Shown piece after piece: positions 6,645-15,984 of a DNA stretch of 32,869 nt. The notes beneath the pieces were generated by a model. It made no database searches. It saw only the letters and a list, made by a program, of their open reading frames with translations, and was not told the origin of the DNA. The stretch spans positions 1 to 32,869 of the forward strand of contig LSLI01000025.1 in assembly GCA_001577345.1 (NCBI GenBank), in the 5' to 3' direction. The position numbers were made by a program, and so were the translations under genes. The stretch comes from Candidatus Gallionella acididurans. GTDB lineage: Bacteria > Pseudomonadota > Gammaproteobacteria > Burkholderiales > Gallionellaceae. Numbering within the stretch: position 1 is the stretch's first letter; every line of letters starts with the position of its first letter.

Positions 6645-6720
6645 TGGTGCTGGAGAGAGGAATCGAACCTCCGACCTACGCGTTACGAGTGCGTTGCTCT
6701 ACCAACTGAGCTACTCCAGC
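6645..6720 (-). tRNA. tRNA-Thr (anticodon CGU), CCA encoded
   Basis: A full cloverleaf reads on the minus strand. The acceptor strands are GCTGGAG/CTCCAGC with discriminator A and an encoded CCA at 6647-6645. The D-loop has AGCTCAGTTGGTAGAGC, the anticodon loop ACTCGTAAC has anticodon CGT, and the T-arm contains GGTTCGATTCC. It reads ACG codons. It carries its own promoter and terminator. Its 3' half is duplicated at 3447-3488, so it appears to have served as an integration site. Confidence 0.95.
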
Positions 6721-6732
6721 AATATTGCTGCA

Positions 6733-6738
6733 ATTATA
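6733..6738 (-). promoter_or_regulatory. -10 box of the tRNA-Thr promoter
   Basis: A perfect TATAAT lies on the minus strand 12 nt upstream of the tRNA 5' end. No good -35 hexamer is seen at the usual spacing. Confidence 0.45.
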
Positions 6739-6779
6739 AAGGACGCACTGAGCTTGGCGCCACGATTTTGATTTCTTAT

Positions 6780-6854
6780 GGAGTGTAGCGACGTGTCTCT
6801 GCTTTCCCCCATGCGTTGATGCTTTCCCAACGCAGCGACGCGTCGCTGCACTCC
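6780..6854. repeat. Nested inverted-repeat element between thiO and tRNA-Thr
   Basis: Outer arms GGAGTGTAGCGACG (6780-6793) and CGTCGCTGCACTCC (6841-6854) pair with one mismatch. Inside, GCGTTG and CAACGC form a second stem, and CAGCGACGCGTCGCTG (6833-6848) is a perfect palindrome. The element abuts the thiO stop, so it could end that transcript; it also looks like a dispersed intergenic repeat. Confidence 0.7.
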
Positions 6855-6863
6855 AAACAGGCA

Positions 6864-7955
6864 TTACTGCCAGCGGTATTCATCCACCGAAAATGGTTGC
6901 GCTACGCCTTCAATCTCATTAAGCAACAGGTCTGCACTGGCGAATGACATGGTCACACCATATCTGAAATGCCCGCTGTTGGCGTAAAGGTTGGTCAGCT
7001 GCGGATGCCGTCCTATGGTGGGGATGTTGTCCGGCGAACCGGGGCGGAAACCTGCCCAGTGCTGCACCGGCTCGCGGCTCTGCCAACCCGGAAAGATTTC
7101 CCGTACACGGCCAAGCAGGCTGTCACGCGCCTCGGCAGTCGTGGACTTGTCGAAGCCAACGTCCTCCAGCGTGCTGCCTATCAGGACATGGCCGTCGCGG
7201 CGGGGAATCAGGTACAGATTCTGTTTGAGCAGTATTTGCCGGAACGGTGGCGTGTCGAATTTGAGCAACAGTATCTGCCCGCGTATCGGCCGGATATCCA
7301 TGTTGAGGGCGTGTTCGCCCAGCAAATCCCTGCTCCACGCCCCTGCCGCCACGATGTAGTAGTCCGCGACCAGTCTGCCTTGCGTTGTCTGCAGCGCAAG
7401 CACACGGTCGCCCGCAATCTCGAATTGTTGCACCTCGTGTTGTTCCAGGATCACGCCACCGAGCATTTCGACATGCTTGGCCAGCGCCTGCATCAGTCGC
7501 GGATTGCGCACCTGCGCGACTTCAGGCAACAGCAGCCCGTCACCCGGTTGGCCAGCGCCCTGCCGCACTTGCAGATTTCCGGGCAAATAATCGGCAAGGT
7601 TTACCTGCTGCAATGCGACCCGGTGTTGGGCGCACCATTGCGTGGCCAATTCTGTTTGATACGGCGGCAGCAGCAACATGCCGCTGCGTTGATATTCTGA
7701 ATCGATGCCGGTCGCGTCATGCAGCTTCGCGGCTGCCTCACCGAACATGTCCATGCCGCGATGCGCGAGGCGCGTGACCGGCTCCTTGTAATCCCAGGAA
7801 CACAGCGGCGAGAGGATGCCTCCGCCCGCCCAGGATGCCTCGCGCCCCACTGCGCCGCGCTCGACCAGTGTCACGCTATAACCGGCCTGCAACAGTGCTT
7901 GCGCGCTGGCCAGTCCGACCGCGCCACCGCCCACAATCAGGAAATCCGTTTGCAT
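6864..7955 (-). CDS. thiO: Glycine oxidase ThiO (FAD-dependent), thiamine biosynthesis
   Basis: This is a 363-residue flavoprotein of the D-amino-acid oxidase (DAO) superfamily. The N-terminal dinucleotide-binding motif VGGGAVGLASA is at residues 8-18, followed by the conserved LVERG end of strand 2 and the EASWAGGGILSP signature typical of ThiO. The C-terminal FAD contact GHFRYGVTMSFASADLL is also present. The reaction converts glycine to iminoglycine (dehydroglycine), which ThiG uses to build the thiazole of thiamine. No thiazole synthase genes lie beside it here. It is downstream of ispH on the same strand with a 41-nt gap, so it may be the last gene of the ribF-ileS-lspA-ispH run. Other DAO-family amino-acid oxidases are the main alternative. 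Confidence 0.85.
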   Translation of the reverse strand: MQTDFLIVGGGAVGLASAQALLQAGYSVTLVERGAVGREASWAGGGILSPLCSWDYKEPVTRLAHRGMDMFGEAAAKLHDATGIDSEYQRSGMLLLPPYQTELATQWCAQHRVALQQVNLADYLPGNLQVRQGAGQPGDGLLLPEVAQVRNPRLMQALAKHVEMLGGVILEQHEVQQFEIAGDRVLALQTTQGRLVADYYIVAAGAWSRDLLGEHALNMDIRPIRGQILLLKFDTPPFRQILLKQNLYLIPRRDGHVLIGSTLEDVGFDKSTTAEARDSLLGRVREIFPGWQSREPVQHWAGFRPGSPDNIPTIGRHPQLTNLYANSGHFRYGVTMSFASADLLLNEIEGVAQPFSVDEYRWQ

Positions 7956-7996
7956 ATGGCGGAGAGAATCAGGGTTGCCGGTTCGGGATCGCCGGA

Positions 7997-8947
7997 TCAG
8001 GAACGGGCCACAATCGGAATCAGGGTCTTGGGCAACGGAAACACGACGTTCTCTACGATACCCTGCAACTCAATCACCCTGGTCCCGCCCATTTTCTCCA
8101 GCCGCGCAATCACGCCCTGCACCAGCACTTCGGGTGCGGATGCACCCGCGCTGATGCCGACATGCGCTTTTCCGGCGAACCATTCGGGCTGCAATGCTTC
8201 GGCATCATTCACCAAATAGGCGGGGATTCCGATATTCGCCGCGACTTCGCGCAGGCGGTTGGAGTTCGAGCTGTTCGGCGAACCGACCACGACCACCACG
8301 TCACATTGCTTGACCAGCGCCTTCACCGCATCCTGGCGGTTTTGCGTCGCATAGCAGATGTCGTCTTTCTTCGGCCCGGTGATGAACGGGAAGCGCGTCT
8401 TCAGCGCGGCAATGATCGTGCTGGCATCATCCACGGACAGCGTGGTCTGCGTGACATAGGCCAGGTTCTGCTCGTCCTTCACGCTGAGCTGAGCGACCTG
8501 ATCCGGCGACTCCACCAAGTACATGCCGCCGTTGCCCCCTTCTTCACATTGGCCCATTGTGCCCTCCACTTCGGGATGGCCGGCGTGGCCTATCATCACG
8601 ATCTCCTTGCCCTGCTCGCGCATCCGCGACACCTCGATATGCACCTTGGTCACCAGCGGACAGGTCGCATCGAACACCGTCAGCCCGCGCGCCTGGGCCT
8701 CATGGCGCACCGCCTGCGAAACCCCGTGGGCGCTGAAGATCAGGATGCTGCCGCTAGGCACATCCGCCAGGTCCTCGATGAAGATCGCGCCCTTCTGGCG
8801 CAAGCCATCCACGACGAATTTGTTGTGCACCACCTCGTGGCGCACATAAATGGGCGAGCCGTGCAGTTCCAGTGCGCGCTCCACGATCTCGATGGCACGA
8901 TCAACACCGGCGCAGAAGCCGCGCGGATTAGCGAGTAACAAGTCCAT
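7997..8947 (-). CDS. ispH: 4-hydroxy-3-methylbut-2-enyl diphosphate reductase
   Basis: This is the last enzyme of the MEP isoprenoid pathway. It reduces HMBPP to IPP and DMAPP with an iron-sulfur cluster. The 316-residue protein has the three cluster cysteines: C12 in RGFCAGV, C96 in DATCPLV and C198 in [10 protein letters not shown]. It also has the substrate/proton-relay Glu in [10 protein letters not shown] (E126) and the SSNSNRL motif that binds the diphosphate. Length fits the family. Its start lies inside the lspA 3' end (20-nt overlap), so translation is probably coupled to lspA. Confidence 0.97.
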   Translation of the reverse strand: MDLLLANPRGFCAGVDRAIEIVERALELHGSPIYVRHEVVHNKFVVDGLRQKGAIFIEDLADVPSGSILIFSAHGVSQAVRHEAQARGLTVFDATCPLVTKVHIEVSRMREQGKEIVMIGHAGHPEVEGTMGQCEEGGNGGMYLVESPDQVAQLSVKDEQNLAYVTQTTLSVDDASTIIAALKTRFPFITGPKKDDICYATQNRQDAVKALVKQCDVVVVVGSPNSSNSNRLREVAANIGIPAYLVNDAEALQPEWFAGKAHVGISAGASAPEVLVQGVIARLEKMGGTRVIELQGIVENVVFPLPKTLIPIVARS

Positions 8948-9404
8948 TTTTATCTTTCAAAAAACTGTCCAGAATGAGTACGAATGCGCCGCATGTAATC
9001 GACGAATCGGCAAGGTTGAAAGCCGGAAAATAATATTGCTGCCAGTGGAACGACAGGAAATCCACCACATAACCATAGGTGATCCGGTCGATCAGGTTGC
9101 CCAGCGCACCGCCCAGTATCATGCTAAGGCCGAAGCAAAACAATAGCTGTGTCCTGTGCCTGGGCAGTAACCAGACTATCCAGGCCGAGGCGGCAATCGC
9201 AATGATGCTGAACAGCCAGCGCTGCATCCCGCCCGCATCGTTCAAAAAACTGAACGCTGCACCGGTGTTATGCGCCAGCACCAGGTTGAACACGCTGAGC
9301 ACGGTAAAACTTTCACCGAAAGCAAAATGGCTGGTAATCCACGTCTTGCTCAGCTGGTCGAGTACGATCACCAACGCGCTCAACCATAACCAGCGGTTAA
9401 GCAT
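8928..9404 (-). CDS. lspA: Lipoprotein signal peptidase II
   Basis: This inner-membrane aspartic protease removes signal peptides from prolipoproteins after Lgt lipidation. The 158-residue protein has four hydrophobic segments. The catalytic aspartates are D115 in VVDFLSFHW and D133 in FNLADSS, and the conserved [10 protein letters not shown] and GALGNLIDR motifs are present. It overlaps ileS by 8 nt and ispH by 20 nt, the usual compact ileS-lspA-ispH order of proteobacteria. Substrates in this window include the lipoprotein at the left edge. Confidence 0.97.
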   Translation of the reverse strand: MLNRWLWLSALVIVLDQLSKTWITSHFAFGESFTVLSVFNLVLAHNTGAAFSFLNDAGGMQRWLFSIIAIAASAWIVWLLPRHRTQLLFCFGLSMILGGALGNLIDRITYGYVVDFLSFHWQQYYFPAFNLADSSITCGAFVLILDSFLKDKNGLVTR

Positions 9405-12297
9405 AACGTCGCACCTCGCCGCTGCCGTACAGATTGCTCACGCAACGGCCGCACAGCGTAGCATGCTGCGGGTCCGCGCCGACATCCGCGCGGTAATGCC
9501 AGCAGCGCTCGCACTTGTCGTGCAGGCTGGCGGAGACATCGATATGCCCTTCCGCTTCCGTCGCGACGAGATGCACGGTGGCGCGCGAGGTGATGAATAC
9601 CAGGCGCAGGTCATCGCCCAGGCGCGCCAGCACTCGATAATCATCACCCGCCGCATACACATCCACCTCTGCAGCGAGCGCTGATCCGATCAGGCCTGCG
9701 CCGCGCGCGTCTTCCAGCTGCTTGTTAACCTTCGCGCGCAATGCCCCGATCTTCAACCACGCGGCAACCGCATCGCCGTCCAGTTGTGCATCGGGCAGCT
9801 TATGCCACTCATCGATGAACACACTGCGGTCGTTGCTGCCGCTTAACACCTCCCACACCTCCTCGGCAGTAAAGCTCAGGACGGGCGCGATCAGGCGCGC
9901 CAGCGCATGGGTGATGTGGTAAAGCGCGTTTTGCGCAGAACGGCGCGCGGCAGAACCCGCACCGGCTGTGTAGAGACGGTCTTTCAGGATATCGAGATAG
10001 AAACTGCCCAGGCCCTCGGAACAGAAAGCCTGCAATTTTTGCGCGACCAGGTGGAACTCATAGCCCGCGTAAGCTCCGGCAACCTCATTCTGAAGGCGCT
10101 GCGTCAGCGCCAGCGCATAGCGGTCTATCTCCAGCCACTGATGCACCGGCATGGCATGCTGCTGCGGGTCGAAATCGGCGATGTTAGCCAGCAGGAAACG
10201 CAAGGTATTGCGGATGCGCCGGTAACTTTCCACGACGCGCTTGAGTATCTCGTCGGAGATCGTCAATTCACCGGAGTAATCGGTTGATGCCACCCACAGG
10301 CGCAGGATATCGGCCCCCAGCGTGTCCAGTATCTTTTGCGGCGCGATCACATTGCCTTTGGATTTCGACATCTTGTGGCCGCTGCCGTCCACGACAAAAC
10401 CGTGCGTCAGCAACGCGGCGTAAGGCGCGCGGCCGTTGATCGCACAGGCGGTCAGCAGGCTGGACTGGAACCAGCCGCGATGCTGGTCCGAACCTTCCAG
10501 ATAAAGATCAGCCGGCGACTCGTCCTGCTCCAGGCGCCGCCGAACCTCGTCCCTGAAAGCCGGGTGATGGCGCAACACCGACGCATGCGTGGTGCCGGAA
10601 TCGAACCACACGTCCAGCGTGTCGCCGAGCTTCCGGTACTGATCGGCCTCTGCGCCGAGCAGGTCGACGGAGTTCAGGCTGAACCACGCCTCGATACCGT
10701 CGCGCTCGACCAGAAGGGCCACTTGCTCCAGCAACTCCTGCGTGCGCGGGTGCAGCTGGCTGGTTTCCCGGTTCACGAAAAACGGCATGGGCACACCCCA
10801 GCTGCGCTGGCGCGACACGCACCAGTCGGGTCGGTTCCTGATCATCGCCTCCAGACGGGCGCGCCCCCAACTCGGGAAGAATTCGGTCTGCTCGACCGCC
10901 TGGTTAGCCAAATCACGCAAACTCTGTCCGTCACGCTTTTCAGATTTGGCTGAATGCAAACGTTTTTCTTGCACCAGATTTTCAGTCTCGGCAAGCCCGC
11001 CAGACGCAACGTTATCCATGCCGATAAACCACTGCGGCGTGGAGCGGAAAATGATCGGGGTTTTGTGCCGCCAGCAGTGCGGATAACTATGCTGCATTTT
11101 TTCGATGTGCAACAGATGGCCGCTGGCTTGCAGCGCACCTGTCACCACATCGTTGGCTTTCCACACGAACAATCCGCCGACCAGCGGCAGGTTTGCGGAA
11201 AACTTGCCGTCGTCGCCTACCGGGCTGTCGGTGGGCAGATTGTATTTCTGGCCGGCAAAATAATCGTCCAGGCCGTGCGCCGGCGCGGTGTGCACCAGGC
11301 CGGTACCCGCCTCAAGCGTGACGTGCCCGCCGCAGATGACAGGCACACTGCGCTCGTAGAACGGGTGCTGCAGCAGCAATCCTTCCAGTGCCTCACCCTT
11401 GCAGGTCGCCGCAATGCCGTCTCCCCTGTCGTTGCTTCCGCCCAGCTGGTATCGTGCCAGGCATTGGGTCGCAAGATCGTAGGCAAGGATCAGATAGCCC
11501 TTGGGCGTTTTGATCAAGTCATACTGGAGTTCCGGGTGCACGCACACCGCCTGGTTCGCCGGCAAGGTCCAGGGCGTGGTGGTCCAGATCACCGCATACA
11601 CTTTGGCATTTGCCGGCAGCGACACGCCGAACGCCTTGCCCAGAGCGGCCTTGTCCATTACCTCGAAGCCGACGTCTATCGCCGGAGAGGTCTTGTCTTC
11701 ATATTCGACTTCCGCCTCGGCCAGTGCCGACTGGCAATCCAGGCACCAGTTCACCGGCTTGTAGCCCTGGTAAAGATAGCCGCGTTCGTGGATGTCGCCG
11801 AGCGCGCGGATGATGTCGGCCTCGGTCCTGAAATCCATGGTCATATAGGGATAATCCCATTCACCCAGCACGCCGAGACGGATGAAATCTTTTTTCTGCC
11901 GCTCGATCTGCTCCCTTGCGTAGGCACGGCACAGCGCGCGGAACTGCGCGGGCGGGATCGCCTTGCCGTGTTTCTTCTCCACCTGCAATTCGATCGGCAG
12001 GCCGTGGCAATCCCATCCGGGCACATAGGGCGCGTCAAATCCCGCCAGGGTCTTGCTCTTGATGATGATGTCCTTGAGTATCTTGTTCACCGCGTGGCCG
12101 ATGTGGATGTCGCCGTTCGCATAGGGCGGGCCGTCATGCAGGATGAACACCGGCTTGCCCTGCTTGGCAGCGCGGATCTTTTTATAGCGTTGCTGCTCCT
12201 GCCAGCGCGCCAGCATTTGCGGCTCGCGGCGGGCCAGGTCACCGCGCATCGGGAAGGGCGTGTCGGGTAAATTCAGTGTGTCTTTATAGTCTGCCAT
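9397..12297 (-). CDS. ileS: Isoleucyl-tRNA synthetase
   Basis: This class I synthetase charges tRNA-Ile and edits Val. The ATG at 12297 ([19 protein letters not shown]) was chosen because it matches the family N-terminus; the frame stays open 14 codons further upstream without family similarity. The 966-residue protein has the HIGH motif at 65-68 (NGDIHIGHA), the CP1 editing domain, KMSKS at about 641 ([10 protein letters not shown]) and a C-terminal zinc site (CERCW...CGRC). This is the bacterial type with a C-terminal zinc finger. It starts 42 nt after ribF ends and overlaps lspA. Confidence 0.97.
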   Translation of the reverse strand: MADYKDTLNLPDTPFPMRGDLARREPQMLARWQEQQRYKKIRAAKQGKPVFILHDGPPYANGDIHIGHAVNKILKDIIIKSKTLAGFDAPYVPGWDCHGLPIELQVEKKHGKAIPPAQFRALCRAYAREQIERQKKDFIRLGVLGEWDYPYMTMDFRTEADIIRALGDIHERGYLYQGYKPVNWCLDCQSALAEAEVEYEDKTSPAIDVGFEVMDKAALGKAFGVSLPANAKVYAVIWTTTPWTLPANQAVCVHPELQYDLIKTPKGYLILAYDLATQCLARYQLGGSNDRGDGIAATCKGEALEGLLLQHPFYERSVPVICGGHVTLEAGTGLVHTAPAHGLDDYFAGQKYNLPTDSPVGDDGKFSANLPLVGGLFVWKANDVVTGALQASGHLLHIEKMQHSYPHCWRHKTPIIFRSTPQWFIGMDNVASGGLAETENLVQEKRLHSAKSEKRDGQSLRDLANQAVEQTEFFPSWGRARLEAMIRNRPDWCVSRQRSWGVPMPFFVNRETSQLHPRTQELLEQVALLVERDGIEAWFSLNSVDLLGAEADQYRKLGDTLDVWFDSGTTHASVLRHHPAFRDEVRRRLEQDESPADLYLEGSDQHRGWFQSSLLTACAINGRAPYAALLTHGFVVDGSGHKMSKSKGNVIAPQKILDTLGADILRLWVASTDYSGELTISDEILKRVVESYRRIRNTLRFLLANIADFDPQQHAMPVHQWLEIDRYALALTQRLQNEVAGAYAGYEFHLVAQKLQAFCSEGLGSFYLDILKDRLYTAGAGSAARRSAQNALYHITHALARLIAPVLSFTAEEVWEVLSGSNDRSVFIDEWHKLPDAQLDGDAVAAWLKIGALRAKVNKQLEDARGAGLIGSALAAEVDVYAAGDDYRVLARLGDDLRLVFITSRATVHLVATEAEGHIDVSASLHDKCERCWHYRADVGADPQHATLCGRCVSNLYGSGEVRRYA

Positions 12298-12339
12298 ATC
12301 GGGTAATCTGTCCTGTTGAATCCTTGCCCCGGCGGGCAA

Positions 12340-13266
12340 TCAATCATGTTGTTCGAACCACTTCCTTGCCTGTTCCACATCTGCGGCAATCTGCAGCGTC
12401 AACGCCGCCACATCCGGATATTTCTCTTCATCGCGCAGTTTCTGCAGAAACTCCACGCGCAAATGCCTGCCATAGATCTGCTGCGAAAATTCGAACAGAT
12501 GGACTTCCAGAACAGCCTTGCCATCCTGTTTCACCGTCGGGCGCACACCCAGGCTGGCCACGCCCTGCAACACGCCCAAACCCTCGGCATGCGCATTGAC
12601 CACATAAATTCCCGACAACGATGTACGCATATGCTTCAGTTGGATGTTGGCGGTGGGATAACCGATTTTCCTGCCCATTCCATCTCCATGCACCACACGC
12701 CCGCTGATGCTGTAATGCCTGCCCAGATAATGCTGTGCCGAACGCAACTGCCCCGCGGACAATGTGGCGCGCACTGCCGTGCTGGATATGCGCACACCAT
12801 CGTGCCTGACGCTGCGTACCGCCTGCACCTCAAAGCCGCGGGATGTCCCGAACTTTTCCATCAGCGCAAAATCACCGCTGCGCCCGCTGCCGAAGCGAAA
12901 GTCATCGCCGATCAGCACGAACCTGGCCGACAACTTTTCATACAACGCATTGATAAAATCCGCCGCGCTCATCTGCGCAAAGTGCGCGTTGAAACGGCAC
13001 ACGTGCACACGATCCACGCCCAGCCCGGAAAACAACTCCAGCTTCTCGCGCAAAGTGGTCAATCTTGCCGGCGCCTGCAGGGGCGTGAAGAATTCGCGCG
13101 GATGCGGCTCGAAGATCACCACCGCCGCCGGCAAGCCGCGCGCCTTGCCCTCGGCCAGCAACTGGCTCAGCAAAGCCTGATGGCCCAGATGCACACCGTC
13201 GAAATTACCGATGGTGAGTGCAACGGGCCGGGAGTCAGGGGAATAAAGTCCGCGAAGAATCAACAT
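12340..13266 (-). CDS. ribF: Bifunctional riboflavin kinase / FMN adenylyltransferase
   Basis: RibF converts riboflavin to FMN and then FAD. Residues 1 to about 180 form the nucleotidyltransferase domain (VALTIGNFDGVHLGHQALL, with the HxGH-type motif). Residues from about 185 form the riboflavin kinase domain (GRVVHGDGMGRKIGYPTAN). Its 308 residues are of normal length. ribF leads the ribF-ileS-lspA-ispH cluster. The upstream side is odd: a perfect TATAAT sits only 8 nt before the ATG and no Shine-Dalgarno is seen, so the message may be leaderless. Confidence 0.96.
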   Translation of the reverse strand: MLILRGLYSPDSRPVALTIGNFDGVHLGHQALLSQLLAEGKARGLPAAVVIFEPHPREFFTPLQAPARLTTLREKLELFSGLGVDRVHVCRFNAHFAQMSAADFINALYEKLSARFVLIGDDFRFGSGRSGDFALMEKFGTSRGFEVQAVRSVRHDGVRISSTAVRATLSAGQLRSAQHYLGRHYSISGRVVHGDGMGRKIGYPTANIQLKHMRTSLSGIYVVNAHAEGLGVLQGVASLGVRPTVKQDGKAVLEVHLFEFSQQIYGRHLRVEFLQKLRDEEKYPDVAALTLQIAADVEQARKWFEQHD

Positions 13267-13274
13267 GGGCGCGG

Positions 13275-13280
13275 ATTATA
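13275..13280 (-). promoter_or_regulatory. TATAAT box 8 nt upstream of the ribF ATG
   Basis: The minus strand reads TATAAT, then eight bases, then ATG. A start 7-9 nt after a -10 box would fall at or within a base or two of the initiation codon. No matching -35 box is visible 16-18 nt upstream. Confidence 0.4.
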
Positions 13281-13282
13281 CC

Positions 13283-13318
13283 GTAGGGAGGATGAGCCGT
13301 AGGCCTTATCCGCCGAAT
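13283..13318. repeat. Probable dispersed repeat remnant (GTAGG...GGATGAGCC...GCCTTATCCGCC)
   Basis: GGATGAGCCGTAGGCC followed by TTATCCGCCGAA resembles half of the widespread GGCGGATAAGGC-type intergenic repeats of beta- and gammaproteobacteria. Family membership is from memory of the motif only. Confidence 0.3.
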
Positions 13319-13351
13319 GAACAGCATTGGAGCCGCCCCGCTTCAACCTGA

Positions 13352-13564
13352 TCAAACTTTCTTCAGGAATTCCGGTTTCAGCCGCAGGCCTTTGACTTTG
13401 TCAGAATTGCCCTCGACGGCTTCATCGCCTTCTCCGAGGCGGATATTCTTGATGACCGTGCCTCTTTTCAGCGTAACGGACGAGTGTTTCACCTTCAAGT
13501 CCTTGATAACCTGCACCGAGTCGCCGTCCTTGAGCACGTTGCCATTGCTATCTTTCACATCCAT
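13352..13564 (-). CDS. Small PhnA/YjdM C-terminal-domain protein without the zinc ribbon
   Basis: The 70-residue product (VKDSNGNVLKDGDSVQVIKD, LKRGTVIKNIRL, LRLKPEFLKKV) matches the C-terminal SH3-like half of PhnA/YjdM proteins. Those are normally about 110 residues, with an N-terminal Cys4 zinc ribbon that is absent here. GGAAAAG before the ATG is a ribosome binding site. The name alkylphosphonate utilisation protein is historical, since YjdM does not itself cleave phosphonates. The gene sits 72 nt after tldD on the same strand and 85 nt before ribF. Its role is unknown. Confidence 0.85.
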   Translation of the reverse strand: MDVKDSNGNVLKDGDSVQVIKDLKVKHSSVTLKRGTVIKNIRLGEGDEAVEGNSDKVKGLRLKPEFLKKV

Positions 13565-13636
13565 AATTTCTTTTCCATACTTTTTGCCTGAATTTTTGCC
13601 ATCCGGCTTTGCAGTTGCAATCGGGCCAGTGTCACG

Positions 13637-15100
13637 CTAACCCGTCCCGCCCACCGTCAGGCCGTCGATCCGCACCGTGGGCTGCCCCACGCCGACAGGC
13701 ACGCTCTGGCCTTCCTTGCCGCAGGTGCCGACACCGGAATCGAGCGCCATGTCGTTGCCTATCATCGCGATGCGAGTCAGCACGTCCGGGCCGTTGCCGA
13801 TCAGCGTCGCGCCCTTCACCGGGTGGGTGATCTTGCCGTCTTCTATCATGTAGGCTTCGGCGGTGGAGAACACGAATTTTCCGCTGGTGATGTCCACCTG
13901 TCCGCCGCCGAAATTCACCGCATACAAGCCGTGTTTTACCGACGCGATGATTTCCTGCGGGTCCTTGTCGCCGTTGAGCATGTAGGTGTTGGTCATGCGC
14001 GGCATAGGCAGGTGCGCGTAGGATTCGCGCCGCGCATTGCCGGTGACCGGCATGCCCATCAGCCGCGCGTTGAGCGTGTCCTGCAAATAGCCGCGCAGTA
14101 TGCCGTTCTCGATCAGCGTGGTGCACTGGGTGGGATTGCCCTCATCGTCCATCTGCAGCGAGCCGCGCCGCCGCGCCAGCGTGCCGTCATCCACCACGGT
14201 AACGCCTTCGGCGGCAACACGTTCGCCGACACGGCCGGAAAATGCCGAGCTGCCCTTGCGGTTGAAGTCGCCTTCCAGACCGTGGCCTATCGCCTCGTGC
14301 AGCAAAATCCCCGGCCAGCCGTTGCCCAGCACCACGGTCATGTTGCCTGCCGGGGCCGGTCTGGCATCCAGATTCACCACCGCCTGATGCACCGCCTGTG
14401 CGGCATATTTGCGCAGCATCGCATCGTCGAAATAGCCGTAATCGAAACGCCCGCCGCCGCCCGCCGCACCCTGTTCGCGCCTGCCATTGCTCTCGATGAT
14501 GACCGTGACCGACAGCCGCACCAGCGGGCGTATGTCGGCATTCATCAGGCCGTCGCTGCGCGCTACCATCACCACTTCATATTCCCCCGCCAGTCCGGCC
14601 ATCACCTGCACCACGCGCGGATCGAGCGCGCGCGCATAGCCTTCGAGGCGTTCCAGCAACGCGACCTTGTCGCCATCCTTCATGCTGGCGATGGGATCAT
14701 GCGGCAGATAGATATCGCGGCGCGAGCCGTGGCGTATCACAGGCACACTCTGCGTGCCGCCCTGCCTGGCAATCGCGCGCGTGGCTTGTGCCGCGCTTTC
14801 CAGCGCGTTCAGGCTGATATCGTCCGAGTAGGCGAAAGCGGTTTTCTCGCCACTCACGGCGCGCACCCCGACTCCCTGGTCGATATTGAAGCTGCCGGAC
14901 TTGACGATGCCTTCCTCCAGCGACCAGCTCTCGGCGCGGCTGTACTGGAAATACAGGTCCGCATAGTCGAGACGGTGCGTCATCATGCTGGCAAACACCT
15001 GCTCGATATGCCCGGTTTCAATGGCATAGGGCGTGAACAGCGATTGCTGCGCGGTAGAGAACAGCGTATCCGGATGGGCTGATTTTTGCGGGCTATTCAT
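13637..15100 (-). CDS. tldD: Metalloprotease TldD (TldD/PmbA family)
   Basis: TldD pairs with TldE/PmbA to form a zinc metalloprotease that degrades unfolded peptides, processes microcin-type leaders and acts on the CcdA antitoxin. The 487-residue protein has the HEAIGHGLE motif near residue 267 (HExxxH zinc site), a glycine-rich central region ([12 protein letters not shown]) and the conserved C-terminus ([23 protein letters not shown]). Its partner PmbA is not in the window. It follows nit after 15 nt and yhdP before that, a common order in this group. Confidence 0.95.
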   Translation of the reverse strand: MNSPQKSAHPDTLFSTAQQSLFTPYAIETGHIEQVFASMMTHRLDYADLYFQYSRAESWSLEEGIVKSGSFNIDQGVGVRAVSGEKTAFAYSDDISLNALESAAQATRAIARQGGTQSVPVIRHGSRRDIYLPHDPIASMKDGDKVALLERLEGYARALDPRVVQVMAGLAGEYEVVMVARSDGLMNADIRPLVRLSVTVIIESNGRREQGAAGGGGRFDYGYFDDAMLRKYAAQAVHQAVVNLDARPAPAGNMTVVLGNGWPGILLHEAIGHGLEGDFNRKGSSAFSGRVGERVAAEGVTVVDDGTLARRRGSLQMDDEGNPTQCTTLIENGILRGYLQDTLNARLMGMPVTGNARRESYAHLPMPRMTNTYMLNGDKDPQEIIASVKHGLYAVNFGGGQVDITSGKFVFSTAEAYMIEDGKITHPVKGATLIGNGPDVLTRIAMIGNDMALDSGVGTCGKEGQSVPVGVGQPTVRIDGLTVGGTG

Positions 15101-15115
15101 TGGGATTCTTTCTGT

Positions 15116-15973
15116 TCAGGCACAACTGAATAAAATGCGATGTTCCAGCGCTGGCAGGCTGGAGCGCAGGCTGGCCTGGTAGGACGGGTTCACATCGGCG
15201 ATTACCACGCCCGAGCCGCGCGCCAGCTTGTCCAGCACCCTTCCCCAGGGGTCGACGATCATGCTGTTGCCGTGCGTCTCGCGCCCGCTGACGTGGTAAC
15301 CGCCCTGCGCGGCGGCGATCACATAGGCCAGATTTTCAATGGCGCGCGCGCGCACCAGCGGTTCCCAGTGCATCTTGCCGGTGGTCTCGGTGAACGCGGA
15401 AGGCAGCACGATGATGTCCACATCTTTCATCGAGCGGAATAACTCCGGGAAACGCAGGTCGTAACATATCGCCAGGCCGATGCGCCCGAACGGGCTGTCC
15501 ACCACCACCACCTGGTTTCCGGGTTCTATGGTTCTCGCTTCGTGGTAATTCTCGTTGCCCAGCTCCAGATTGAACAGGTGTATCTTGTCATAGCGCGCCA
15601 CCTGCTCGCCGCGTTCATCGAACACCAGGCAGGTATTCCTGACCTTGCCCGGCGCGTCGGCCGCCAACGGAATCGAGCCTCCAACCAGCCATATCTTGTA
15701 GTGGCGCGCGGTTTCACTGAGGAAAGACTGGATAGGTCCCAGTCCGGGCTGCTCGCGCACCGCAACCTTGTCCATATCTTTCATGCCCATGATGGGGAAG
15801 AATTCCGGCAGCACCACCAGCCGTGCACCCTGTTCGGCAGCGTTGCCGATCAGGCGGCGGGCCTCGCTCAAGTTTCCGGCAACGATGGTGCCTGAAGCCA
15901 TCTGCACGGCAGCGACCTTGAATGCATTGACCTGCGCGGCAATGCGTTGCTGAGTGGAATCGCCTGTTGTCAT
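15116..15973 (-). CDS. Carbon-nitrogen hydrolase of the Nit family (probable deaminated-glutathione amidase)
   Basis: This 285-residue nitrilase-superfamily amidase has the catalytic Glu57 in VVLPEFF, Lys130 in RYDKIHLF and Cys170 in GLAICYDLRFPELFR. The ENYHEA and SAFTETTGKMHWE motifs point to the Nit1/Nit2 branch, which repairs deaminated glutathione or acts as an omega-amidase. The ATG at 15973 is preceded by AGGAAAGAG and lies 11 nt after the yhdP stop. Substrate specificity cannot be read from sequence; branch assignment is by motif resemblance. Confidence 0.9.
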   Translation of the reverse strand: MTTGDSTQQRIAAQVNAFKVAAVQMASGTIVAGNLSEARRLIGNAAEQGARLVVLPEFFPIMGMKDMDKVAVREQPGLGPIQSFLSETARHYKIWLVGGSIPLAADAPGKVRNTCLVFDERGEQVARYDKIHLFNLELGNENYHEARTIEPGNQVVVVDSPFGRIGLAICYDLRFPELFRSMKDVDIIVLPSAFTETTGKMHWEPLVRARAIENLAYVIAAAQGGYHVSGRETHGNSMIVDPWGRVLDKLARGSGVVIADVNPSYQASLRSSLPALEHRILFSCA

Positions 15974-15984
15974 TATTCTCTTTC

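Noticed and set aside
10954-12270. Plus-strand open frame of about 440 codons opposite ileS
   Set aside because: Shadow of ileS; no recognisable domain.
13823-15082. Plus-strand open frame opposite tldD
   Set aside because: His/Arg-rich antisense frame of a clear TldD gene.
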